A stretch of DNA of 6,971 bases from an uncultured Clostridia bacterium (GCA_944376035.1 CALWBJ010000011.1:1-6971), one strand, 5' to 3'; shown: positions 1 to 5,751, counted from the first letter of the stretch. Numbers and translations are program-made. Notes: a model not told the origin generated them from the sequence alone.

Positions 1-11
1 AAAATGGTGGT

Positions 12-82
12 AGTTCATACAGATCTCCTAATGTAGTAAATTTGGTTTTGCAACTCTATTTTACCACAGATTTGTATGAACT
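12..82. repeat. long imperfect inverted repeat / hairpin at window edge
   Basis: Positions 12-26 (agttcatacagatct) pair with 68-82 (agatttgtatgaact) over 15 bp; the only non-Watson-Crick position is one that would be G-U in RNA. After a six-base bulge (27-32), positions 33-42 pair with 58-67 at 8 of 10 places, leaving a loop of about 15 nt. Seven Ts follow at 87-93, so a plus-strand transcript entering from outside the window might end here. The stem is longer than most intrinsic terminators, so a transposon-end or MITE-like relic, or a structured RNA, is equally possible. The structure is seen directly; its role is unknown. Confidence 0.6.
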
Positions 83-197
83 CTTCTTTTTTTCTAAGTG
101 TTGCACTTAATAGTATAATTCACCATATATTATAATATTATATACATTATATAATATAGTAAAATTTAGCATGTTTTAAGTTATACCGAGCAAATAA

Positions 198-224
198 AAA
201 AGTCCGCAGAAATTGCGGACTTTT
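198..224 (-). terminator. intrinsic terminator of the 366-944 gene
   Basis: An 11-bp perfect stem (198-208 with 214-224, core agtccgca/tgcggact) has a 5-nt loop. On the minus strand it is followed by TTTTTATTT. It lies about 140 nt beyond the stop codon of the SHOCT membrane protein gene, which is transcribed leftwards. The plus strand also has TTTTA after the stem, so it may stop transcription in both directions. Confidence 0.8.
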
Positions 225-365
225 ATGCGGATTTTTATTTTGTCGGAATAATATAATTAAAACAAACATTATGATTATGTAATTATATTTATGTTTTTTA
301 TATTCAATTATATTAAGAGCAATATGGTTCAGATTACGAATAAAACTTAATATCAATGAATTTAA

Positions 366-944
366 TCATTTTAATTTAGTAATAAGTTCGTCCACCGCAT
401 TATTGTACTGTTCTTCTGTTATCAGATTATCGTCTTTCAACTTTTTCAATTCTGCTATTTTAGCGCTTATTGTCGTATCGTTCTTCGCTTCAGGCTCTAC
501 CTTTGTCGCCGCCACACTGTAGCCGTAATTGAAAACCGATTGCGAAGTATTATAGACTGACGGGTCGGTTTTTTCGGGTATTGCAAGCGAAGCAATCTCC
601 AGACCGACCGGAACAAGGCATACAATCCCCCACATTATCGAACTTCCCGCAAATTCCAATATAGCAAGAATCAACATAAGAACCAAAAGGGCGATTTTGA
701 TTCCCTTGCCGTCAGAATTCCTTTTAACCACGCATGCTATAGCCACTAAAACAACGGCTATACTGAACAGCAGTATGAATACCAGTATTGCTTCAACGAG
801 TCCCAACATTGACGCGTCAACGCCGGCTTCCGAACCAATCGCGGACAAAAGGGAAAAAGAGCTTATAGCCCCTATAACTAATATCCCTCCTAAAACAATC
901 GAGCAGATAGCCGCCGCAAGGTTTAATCCTTTTTTTACCCCCAT
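366..944 (-). CDS. four-helix membrane protein with C-terminal SHOCT-type domain (copy 1)
   Basis: 192 aa, function unknown. Four hydrophobic stretches are visible at about residues 8-34, 47-72, 82-100 and 103-122. A polar linker (about 123-158) follows, then a short charged C-terminal segment, 160-191, with LKKLKDDNLITEEQY and VDELI. This is the usual pattern of the SHOCT domain, a short helical module often found at the ends of bacterial membrane proteins and thought to mediate oligomerisation. The start is well supported: AGGAGG at 951-956 lies 6 nt upstream of the ATG, behind a consensus promoter. The protein is paralogous to the product of 1277-1762, sharing the N-terminal AAAICS segment, a C-x-x-KRNS turn and KIALLVLM. 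Its C-terminal coding DNA is about 89% identical to the small ORF at 1903-2031. I infer an inner-membrane protein; no enzymatic motif is seen. Confidence 0.85.
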   Translation of the reverse strand: MGVKKGLNLAAAICSIVLGGILVIGAISSFSLLSAIGSEAGVDASMLGLVEAILVFILLFSIAVVLVAIACVVKRNSDGKGIKIALLVLMLILAILEFAGSSIMWGIVCLVPVGLEIASLAIPEKTDPSVYNTSQSVFNYGYSVAATKVEPEAKNDTTISAKIAELKKLKDDNLITEEQYNNAVDELITKLK

Positions 945-971
945 AAATTTCCTCCTAAAAATATTTTTAAT

Positions 972-999
972 ATTATACAGTCTAGCAAAAAACTGTCAA
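972..999 (-). promoter_or_regulatory. consensus sigma-A-type promoter for the 366-944 gene
   Basis: Read on the minus strand, a perfect TTGACA (999-994) is separated by 16 nt from a perfect TATAAT (977-972). The predicted transcript starts near 965, giving a leader of about 20 nt that holds little beyond the AGGAGG ribosome binding site. With both hexamers at full consensus, strong constitutive expression is plausible. Confidence 0.85.
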
Positions 1000-1276
1000 T
1001 GCCTTTAATTAAAAATCATGCTCGGACTTTACACATACGATAACTTCCTATTTAAATCATCCGGCTCAATTATATATTCATTATATGTTATATTATATTT
1101 ATATTGATTGTATATTTTATGACCAAGTATTCCCGCCGTATCTGCGGGCGCAATAACAGGTCGTAAAGTTAAAAATAATCCCGCGAGTTTTTCGGACTCT
1201 TATGAGCGAACTTTTATGATTTATTTTTATACCTTATATATGTATTTCAAAATCGAACGACAAAATGTAAACGCTT
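1000..1276. other. intergenic region without a supported gene
   Basis: This stretch lies downstream of the 1277-1762 gene and upstream of the promoter of the 366-944 gene. Most of it is AT-rich. A less AT-rich island at about 1131-1215 contains a small hairpin, cccgc (1132-1136) with gcggg (1144-1148), and a weak gagt/actc stem followed on the minus strand by a T-rich run near 1170-1180. The latter could be a decayed terminator. No start codon with a ribosome binding site and a convincing frame was found. Confidence 0.5.
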
Positions 1277-1762
1277 TTATTTAATATTGTATATAATTTC
1301 TTCAACCGCTTTTCTGTACTGTTCTTCGGTAATCAGATCGCTATCTTTTAAATTTTTAAGCATGATTATTTTTTCGTTTAATTTATCGGACGAGGGCGAG
1401 TCGCTAGCAACAATTACTATGGACGCAATCTCCAACGCTACGGGCACAAGTCCAAGGGCGCCGATAATTACGTAGTTTCCGACGAAAACTATTATGACAA
1501 AAAGTATCATAAGCACTAAGAGCGCGATTTTTAAACCTTCTTTTTCCGAATTTCTCTTTGCCAAGCATCTGGAAGCCACAATAAAAATCGCTATGCCGAG
1601 AAGCATGGTAAATATCAATATGGTAACCATGGCGTTGTAACTTACGCCGTTTTGATTGGGAACGCCTCCTACCAGCAAGACGATTACCCCTATCGCGAGC
1701 ACCACGCCTAAAACGACAGAACAAATTGCCGCGGCTACGTTAAAATTTTTCTTTAACTCCAT
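1277..1762 (-). CDS. four-helix membrane protein with C-terminal SHOCT-type domain (copy 2)
   Basis: 161 aa, function unknown; diverged paralogue of the 366-944 product. Hydrophobic segments are at about residues 8-32, 45-67, 77-95 and 98-118. A very short linker leads to a charged C-terminal module (126-160) containing LKNLKDSDLITEEQY and VEEII, again SHOCT-like. Family residues shared with copy 1 include AAAICS near the N-terminus, C-x-x-KRNS between helices 2 and 3, and GLKIALLVLM or its near match. It is 31 residues shorter, mostly because the linker before the SHOCT segment is missing. The ATG is preceded by TGAGGT (1769-1774), 6 nt away, a weaker site than that of copy 1. A possible promoter is TTGATT (1828-1823) with TATAAT (1803-1798), but the 19-nt spacing is poor. 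I infer a membrane protein that may interact with its neighbours through the SHOCT segments. Confidence 0.8.
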   Translation of the reverse strand: MELKKNFNVAAAICSVVLGVVLAIGVIVLLVGGVPNQNGVSYNAMVTILIFTMLLGIAIFIVASRCLAKRNSEKEGLKIALLVLMILFVIIVFVGNYVIIGALGLVPVALEIASIVIVASDSPSSDKLNEKIIMLKNLKDSDLITEEQYRKAVEEIIYNIK

Positions 1763-1902
1763 AAAATTACCTCATAAATTTAAACGATTATTGTAAAATT
1801 ATATTATTGAATAATAAATCAGAATCAATATAAAACATTATAATATATATAAAATGAATTTTGCTGAGAAAACTTATGATTCAACTTCACTAAATAAAGT
1901 TA

Positions 1903-2031
1903 TTATAATTTATTTATAAGTTCGTCCACTGCTCTGATGTACTGTTCTTCGGTTATCAGATTATCGTCTTTCAATTTTTTCAATTCTGTTATTTTAGCAC
2001 TTATCGTCATATCCTTCTTCGCTGCATTCAT
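1903..2031 (-). CDS. stand-alone SHOCT-domain mini-ORF (42 aa)
   Basis: This small frame starts ATG AAT GCA and ends TAA. It encodes 42 residues that are essentially only the SHOCT segment: TISAKITELKKLKDDNLITE at residues 9-28, then EQYIRAVDELIN. There is no membrane part. DNA 1916-2023 matches 382-489, the 3' end of the 366-944 gene, at 96 of 108 positions without gaps, so it derives from a copy of that gene. It does not look dead: TGAGGG (2045-2040) sits 8 nt before the ATG, a TTGACA/TATCAT promoter lies just upstream, and there is no internal stop. It may be a headless paralogue able to bind the SHOCT tails of its neighbours, or a gene remnant that happens to retain signals. The domain assignment is firm; the function is inference. 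Confidence 0.6.
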   Translation of the reverse strand: MNAAKKDMTISAKITELKKLKDDNLITEEQYIRAVDELINKL

Positions 2032-2057
2032 AAAAGCAACCCTCAATAACTATTTAT

Positions 2058-2086
2058 ATGATATAACAAGGTTATTAAATTGTCAA
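2058..2086 (-). promoter_or_regulatory. promoter for the SHOCT mini-ORF
   Basis: On the minus strand TTGACA (2086-2081) is followed after exactly 17 nt by TATCAT (2063-2058), five of six matches to the -10 consensus. The predicted start near 2050 gives a leader of about 20 nt including TGAGGG. Apart from the shared ATTGACA, the sequence does not resemble the promoter of the 366-944 gene, so it was not simply copied with the SHOCT segment. Confidence 0.65.
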
Positions 2087-2203
2087 TATATAATTTTAAA
2101 ATAAAAATTAAAAATATAAAATAAAAATCAAACGCCAAAAGGTTATGGCAAAATTAAATAATTTTCCTAACAATACTTTTCCGTTTATAAATATATATTA
2201 AGA

Positions 2204-2665
2204 TTATCTGACAAGGTCTGCAAAATTGCCGTTGGTTACGCGTATGAGTTCCAAAGATGACAACTCTACCTGCAAGCCGACCTTGCCTCCGCTGACAAAA
2301 ATAGTTTTACCCTCTGCGGAATTATCGATGAAAGTCGGAAAAAGTTTTTTCATGCCTACGGGAGAGCAACCGCCGTGTATATAGCCCGTAGTCGGCAGAA
2401 GTTTTTTCTGCGGGAGCATTTCAACCGACTTTTCTCCCGCCGCTTTTGCCGCTTTTTTGAGGTCGAGTTCTGCCGCGGCGGGTATGACGAATACGTAAAA
2501 TCTCCCCGGACCGCCGCTCGTTACAAGCGTCTTATAAACTCTGTCAACCTCTTCTCCCAAAACCTCTGCCACCTCTACACCCGAAAGAGCGCCGCCGCCG
2601 TATTCACGAGTGCCGTATTCCACTCCTTCACGCTCTAAAATTCTCATTGCGTTTGTTTTTGTCAT
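2204..2665 (-). CDS. ybaK: Cys-tRNA(Pro)/aminoacyl-tRNA deacylase, YbaK/EbsC family
   Basis: 153 aa from the chosen start; a cytoplasmic trans-editing enzyme. The family hydrolyses Cys-tRNA(Pro) made in error by prolyl-tRNA synthetase. Family landmarks are in order: VYKTL with the essential-position lysine (K45, equivalent to E. coli YbaK K46), LDLKKAAKA (67-75), GYIHGGCSPVG (94-104) and FVSGGKVGLQVEL (123-135). The length matches family members of about 155-160 aa. The open frame extends to an ATG at 2689, but I prefer the ATG at 2663-2665 because GGAGG (2675-2671) lies 5 nt before it and the extra eight residues are not family-like. It lies 96 nt downstream of mnmA in the same direction with no convincing terminator between, so cotranscription is likely. 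YbaK-family specificity varies (YbaK, ProX, EbsC), so the exact substrate is inferred. Confidence 0.9.
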   Translation of the reverse strand: MTKTNAMRILEREGVEYGTREYGGGALSGVEVAEVLGEEVDRVYKTLVTSGGPGRFYVFVIPAAAELDLKKAAKAAGEKSVEMLPQKKLLPTTGYIHGGCSPVGMKKLFPTFIDNSAEGKTIFVSGGKVGLQVELSSLELIRVTNGNFADLVR

Positions 2666-2761
2666 TTTATCCTCCGTTCGGTAAACCATAAACCGACAAC
2701 CAATCTTTTACGGAATACCTTTTACCCTTACAACCTTATAACCTTCCGCACCGTGAAAAAT

Positions 2762-3853
2762 TTATTTTCGCACCGCTTTTTCTATCACGCCGCCGCCGAT
2801 GCAGAGATTCCCCGAATAAAAGACCGCAAACTGACCTTCGGTAATAGCGCGCTGTTTTTCTTTGAAATCAACTTCTATTCTGCCGTCCGAAATGCGCACT
2901 CTGCATTCCTGTTCGGGCTGACGGTAACGGAATTTTCCCGTACATTCAAATTCCTTTTGTTTCGGGATATCGGGAATCCAGTTACATTCGTGCATAATAA
3001 GCCCGTCGCTGTACAGTCTGCCCTCGTCCCCGTGCGCTACGTAAAGAATATTATTTTTCATATCCTTCTCTATAACGAACCATCTCGAACCGTCGTCTCC
3101 TTTCTGTCCGCCTATATCCAGCCCGCGACGTTGTCCTATCGTGTAATACATAAGACCTATATGCTCTCCGAGCACCTTTCCGTCATAGGTCATGATTTTA
3201 CCTTTCTCTGCGGGAAGATAATTTTTCAAAAAGTTTCTGAAATTGCGCTCTCCGATAAAGCATATGCCTGTCGAGTCCTTTTTACGCGCGGTGGCAAGTC
3301 CGTTTTTCTCGGCAATAGCGCGAACCTCGGACTTGTCGAGTTTTCCGAGCGGGAAAAGCACGTTTTCGAGTTGACTCTGAGAGAGTTGGTTTAAAAAATA
3401 TGTCTGATCCTTGCTCTGGTCTTTGGCTTTTAAAAGATAATGTTTTCCGCCCTCGTGCAAAATGTCGCAATAATGCCCCGTGGCTATATAATCCGCCCCG
3501 AGTTTTTTAGCCGTATCTTTAAAATCTCTGAACTTTATTTCTCTGTTGCATAAAACGTCGGGATTGGGAGTTCTGCCCGCCTTATATTCGGAAAGGAAAT
3601 ATGAAAATACCCTGTCCATATACTGCTTGGCAAAATTTACCGAATAATACGGTATGCCTATGGCGTTTGCGACCCGCCTGACGTCCGCGAAGTCCTCTTC
3701 GCCCGTACATGCGCCGCACTCGTCCTTTTCTTCCCAGTTGTTCATATAAAGACCGATAACGTTATATCCCTGCTCCTTTAAAAGAAGCGCCGCCACCGAA
3801 CTGTCTACGCCGCCGCTCATTCCGACGACTACGGTTTTATTGTTGCCGACCAT
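2762..3853 (-). CDS. mnmA: tRNA-specific 2-thiouridylase MnmA (TrmU)
   Basis: 363 aa from the chosen start, against 368 in E. coli. MnmA adenylates U34 of tRNA-Lys, -Glu and -Gln and transfers sulfur from a persulfide relay to make 2-thiouridine. Visible motifs are the PP-loop SGGVDSS (13-19), NPDVLCNREIKF (97-108) with nucleophile Cys102, DYIATGHY (121-128), STGICFIGERNF (194-205) with second catalytic Cys198, GQRRGLDIGG (240-249), YRQPEQECRVRI (310-321) and AVFYSGNLCIGGGVI (343-357). The frame also opens at a TTG at 3868, but the ATG at 3851-3853 is preferred. It has GGGAGG (3864-3859) 5 nt upstream, and the predicted transcription start (about 3865) lies downstream of the TTG. It is the first gene of a likely mnmA-ybaK unit. 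No key residue is missing. Confidence 0.96.
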   Translation of the reverse strand: MVGNNKTVVVGMSGGVDSSVAALLLKEQGYNVIGLYMNNWEEKDECGACTGEEDFADVRRVANAIGIPYYSVNFAKQYMDRVFSYFLSEYKAGRTPNPDVLCNREIKFRDFKDTAKKLGADYIATGHYCDILHEGGKHYLLKAKDQSKDQTYFLNQLSQSQLENVLFPLGKLDKSEVRAIAEKNGLATARKKDSTGICFIGERNFRNFLKNYLPAEKGKIMTYDGKVLGEHIGLMYYTIGQRRGLDIGGQKGDDGSRWFVIEKDMKNNILYVAHGDEGRLYSDGLIMHECNWIPDIPKQKEFECTGKFRYRQPEQECRVRISDGRIEVDFKEKQRAITEGQFAVFYSGNLCIGGGVIEKAVRK

Positions 3854-3871
3854 AAAAGCCTCCCGCAATTT

Positions 3872-3900
3872 ATAATATCATATTTTCAATAAATTTTCAA
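3872..3900 (-). promoter_or_regulatory. promoter for mnmA (and probably ybaK)
   Basis: Minus strand: TTGAAA (3900-3895), 17 nt, then TATTAT (3877-3872), preceded by TGA as an extended -10 element. The predicted start is about 3865, giving a very short leader of roughly 12 nt with GGGAGG at its beginning. Confidence 0.65.
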
Positions 3901-3926
3901 ATAAATACTCAATCTGTTAAATTTGC

Positions 3927-3954
3927 TTGATTATTTTCTTAATTTTGTTATACT
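3927..3954 (+). promoter_or_regulatory. promoter for the CNNM/CorC gene
   Basis: Plus strand: TTGATT (3927-3932), 16 nt, then TATACT (3949-3954), with TGT directly before it forming an extended -10 element. The predicted start is near 3961, giving a leader of about 50 nt. It lies back-to-back with the mnmA promoter; their -35 boxes are 26 nt apart, so a single bound regulator could affect both. Confidence 0.65.
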
Positions 3955-4010
3955 ATTATATATAAATCATATAGTATCTTATAATACTTGTTCAATTTAA
4001 GGAGGATTTT

Positions 4011-5285
4011 ATGCCCGACGGCTCAGTTCCGTTACTAATCGCACTAATCGTTTTAGTAATCTTATCAGCTTTCTTTTCAGCAACCGAAACCGCGTATTCA
4101 TGCGCAAACAGAATCAAACTACGCACATTATCAGCAAACGGTAACAAAAAAGCCGCGGGCGTACTTGCGTTCGCAGAAGAAAAATTCGATAAACTGATCA
4201 GCACGCTGCTCGTAGGTAACAATATCGTTAACCTTACGGCGGCAACACTGTCGACCCTTTTCTTTGCAAAAATATTGCAGGGAACTTCTGTTGACCCTTC
4301 GCTTATATCCACTATCGTTATAACTATTACCGTTCTTATATTCGGTGAGATCACGCCTAAATCAATAGCAAAAATATATCCCGAAAAATTTGCCATGGCG
4401 GTATATTCACCCGTAGTATTCTTTTATTATCTCTTCTACCCTTTCAATACAATATTCAGCGGCTGGAAATGGCTTATCGCCAAAATTTTCCGTCTTAAAA
4501 GCGAAAACGTCGTAACAGAAGACGAAATAATGACCATTGTCGAAGAGGCGGAAGAAGACGGCACGCTCCGTCAGGACGAAACAAAACTTATTCGCTCGGT
4601 AATCGAGTTTGACGACCTCGAAGTGGGCGACATACTCGTTCCCAGGGTAAATATAATCGCGGTCGATATTTCCACCCCGATGGAAACCATCAGAAAACTT
4701 TTCGCAAAAGAAGGATATTCCCGCCTGCCCGTTTATAAAGACGGTATAGATACAATTATCGGCACCATTCACGAAAAGGATTTCTTTAACGCGTATCTTG
4801 CCGGCAAAAAGAATATCAACGACATTCTTCAAAACGCTTTCTATACTACCGAACACGTAAAAATATCCGTACTTTTACGCCAACTTCAAAAGAAGAAAGT
4901 ACATATTGCCGTTGTTCTCGACGAATACGGCGGAACGCTCGGTATCGTAACGCTTGAAGACATACTCGAAGAACTTGTCGGCGAAATCTGGGACGAACAC
5001 GACGAAGAAGTAAACCATTTCAAGAAGATTGACGACAATACATACCTTATTGACGGCAACGCGCCCGTTGCAGACATGTTCGAGTGCCTTGGACTATCCG
5101 GCGAAGAAGAAAACTGCGACGCAAGCACGGTAAGCGGCTGGGTGGTTGAAACTCTCGGCGAAATCCCCCACGCGGGCAAAAAGTTCGACCACTTGAACCT
5201 CTCGATTGAAGTTTTAAAATCTACGGTAAAGAAAGTTTTGCAGATAAAAGTTACCGTAAACGAAAAAACCGAGGAAGAAGACTGA
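4011..5285 (+). CDS. CNNM/CorC-family membrane protein with CBS pair (HlyC/TlyC-like)
   Basis: 424 aa integral membrane protein of the DUF21-CBS-CorC_HlyC family, whose members are linked to Mg2+ (and Co2+) export or homeostasis; older annotations call it hemolysin. The N-terminal DUF21 region has hydrophobic segments at about 7-29, 66-90, 96-118 and 126-148. Its signatures are FFSATETAYS (21-30), LLVGNNIVN (66-74) and GEITPKSIA (112-120). A CBS pair follows: the first at about 205-262 (DILVPRVNIIAVD, YSRLPVY), the second at about 268-330, ending in LDEYGGTLGIVTLEDILEEL (303-322). CBS pairs of this type bind adenine nucleotide. A C-terminal transporter-associated domain occupies about 338-418. 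The start is clear: AAGGAGG at 3999-4005, 5 nt before the ATG. The length is typical of the family. The specific ion and direction of transport are inferred, and it may not be a haemolysin at all. Confidence 0.93.
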   Translation: MPDGSVPLLIALIVLVILSAFFSATETAYSCANRIKLRTLSANGNKKAAGVLAFAEEKFDKLISTLLVGNNIVNLTAATLSTLFFAKILQGTSVDPSLISTIVITITVLIFGEITPKSIAKIYPEKFAMAVYSPVVFFYYLFYPFNTIFSGWKWLIAKIFRLKSENVVTEDEIMTIVEEAEEDGTLRQDETKLIRSVIEFDDLEVGDILVPRVNIIAVDISTPMETIRKLFAKEGYSRLPVYKDGIDTIIGTIHEKDFFNAYLAGKKNINDILQNAFYTTEHVKISVLLRQLQKKKVHIAVVLDEYGGTLGIVTLEDILEELVGEIWDEHDEEVNHFKKIDDNTYLIDGNAPVADMFECLGLSGEEENCDASTVSGWVVETLGEIPHAGKKFDHLNLSIEVLKSTVKKVLQIKVTVNEKTEEED

Positions 5286-5328
5286 TTCGGGTTTAATTTA
5301 AATTTTTATAACCTGTAAATTTAATAGC

Positions 5329-5380
5329 GGGCATTTGATAAGGAAAAATACAGACTCTTTATTTTTTCTTATGAATGCCC
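5329..5380. other. 20-bp imperfect hairpin between the CNNM gene and tRNA-Arg
   Basis: Stem: gggcatt (5329-5335) with aatgccc (5374-5380), ataag (5338-5342) with cttat (5368-5372), one G-U type pair, and aaaaata (5344-5350) with tattttt (5360-5366). The only defects are a 2-versus-1 nt internal bulge and a 9-nt loop. It ends six bases before the tRNA. There is no proper T-tract after the stem, only TTTA, so a classical terminator for the CNNM gene is doubtful. A processing stem, a terminator relic or a promoter-overlapping control element are alternatives. Confidence 0.6.
5335..5363 (+). promoter_or_regulatory. possible promoter for tRNA-Arg
   Basis: TTGATA (5335-5340), 17 nt, then TTTATT (5358-5363). 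The -35 box matches the consensus at 5 of 6 positions and the -10 box at 4 of 6. The predicted start near 5370 is about 15 nt before the tRNA. It is embedded in the hairpin at 5329-5380. Readthrough from the CNNM gene is an alternative source of tRNA transcript. Confidence 0.35.
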
Positions 5381-5385
5381 TTTAC

Positions 5386-5461
5386 GCACCCGTAGTCTAA
5401 TTGGATAAAACGATGGCCTCCGACGCCGTTGTTGCGAGTTCGAGTCTCGCCGGATGCGCCA
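5386..5461 (+). tRNA. tRNA-Arg (anticodon CCG), with two C-A stem mismatches
   Basis: A full 76-nt cloverleaf can be drawn. The acceptor arm is gcacccg with cggatgc, then discriminator G and an encoded CCA. The D-arm is gtct/aaac with a GG-containing loop. The anticodon stem is atggc with gccgt, and the loop CTCCGAC gives anticodon CCG, which reads the Arg codon CGG. The variable region is 4 nt. The T-arm is a perfect gcgag/ctcgc around TTCGAGT. Two pairs fail: C4-A69 in the acceptor and C12-A23 in the D-stem. Each would be repaired by a single G in place of A. The loops and CCA look functional, so I call it a tRNA but note possible decay. CGG is usually a minor codon in AT-rich genomes. Confidence 0.9.
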
Positions 5462-5470
5462 CATCGTCGC

Positions 5471-5600
5471 GGCAAGGCGATTTTCGCAAGTCCTTGAACA
5501 ACACTTCAAGGACTTTGCCTTTACGCCTGCCGCTCCTCTTTCGCGTTAAATCTTTTGCATCGCAAAATCTTTTCAGCGATTTCTTTACTAATTGCCCGTC
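5471..5600 (+). repeat. tRNA-trailing palindromic repeat, copy 1 (130 bp)
   Basis: This is the first of two tandem units with a 151-bp period. It begins ggcaaggcga, nine bases after the tRNA CCA, and ends attgcccgtc. It contains nested hairpins: gcga/tcgc (5477-5487), a perfect 11-bp palindrome aagtccttgaa/ttcaaggactt (5488-5498 with 5505-5515) and ttttgc/gcaaaa (5553-5567). The terminator stem starts inside its end. It should be transcribed as part of the tRNA primary transcript. It is notably richer in G+C than the flanks. No protein is supported on the plus strand. Confidence 0.85.
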
Positions 5601-5614
5601 TTTGCGGGCTTTTT
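5594..5614 (+). terminator. intrinsic terminator of the tRNA-Arg transcript
   Basis: gcccg (5594-5598) pairs with cgggc (5605-5609) around a 6-nt loop, followed directly by TTTTTATTATTT. It lies about 130 nt after the tRNA. The same position in the second repeat copy has lost both the stem and the T-run. Confidence 0.75.
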
Positions 5615-5621
5615 ATTATTT

Positions 5622-5751
5622 GGCAAGGCGACTTTCGCAAGTCCTTGAACAACACTTCAAGGACTTTACCTTTACGCCTGCCGCTCCTTCTTCGCTAAAA
5701 ATCTTTCGCTCCGCTTAATCTTTTCAGCGACTTCTTTACTAATTGCACGTC
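5622..5751 (+). repeat. tRNA-trailing palindromic repeat, copy 2 (130 bp)
   Basis: It aligns without gaps to copy 1 at 116 of 130 positions (about 89%). The 11-bp palindrome is conserved perfectly (5639-5649 with 5656-5666), as is the small gcga/tcgc stem. The ttttgc/gcaaaa stem is lost, and most differences lie between 5686 and 5716. It starts after the terminator, so it would not be part of the tRNA transcript. Its 3' flank continues as GC-rich sequence to about 5802. Confidence 0.85.

Noticed and set aside
45..81. Single CRISPR-like repeat beginning gtttt and ending gaac, with a possible anti-repeat at 12-42
   Set aside because: There is only one copy with no spacer-repeat periodicity, and the pairing involves the wrong half of the repeat for a type II tracrRNA. 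No cas gene is in the window.
147..356. 69-codon minus-strand frame
   Set aside because: It is low-complexity Ile/Tyr/Asn/Lys sequence from AT-rich DNA, runs through the terminator hairpin at 198-224, and has no ribosome binding site.
1120..1175. Minus-strand stretch reading YGGNTWS, resembling YGSNTWS of the lipoprotein
   Set aside because: The match is six of seven residues and ends in a stop. Flanking sequence does not align, so chance is the better explanation.
2134..2149. Possible terminator for ybaK (gcca/tggc followed by T-rich DNA on the minus strand)
   Set aside because: The stem is only 4 bp with an 8-nt loop; the T-richness is general to the region.
2753..3394. 213-codon plus-strand frame opposite mnmA
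   Set aside because: It is a shadow of the strongly supported mnmA gene, with no ribosome binding site and no recognisable protein features.
4407..4856. 149-codon minus-strand frame opposite the CNNM gene
   Set aside because: It is a shadow frame on the reverse of a gene with clear family motifs, and has no start signals.
5401..5718. 105-codon plus-strand frame
   Set aside because: It starts inside the tRNA and runs through both repeat copies and the terminator. Its internal duplication is simply the DNA repeat.
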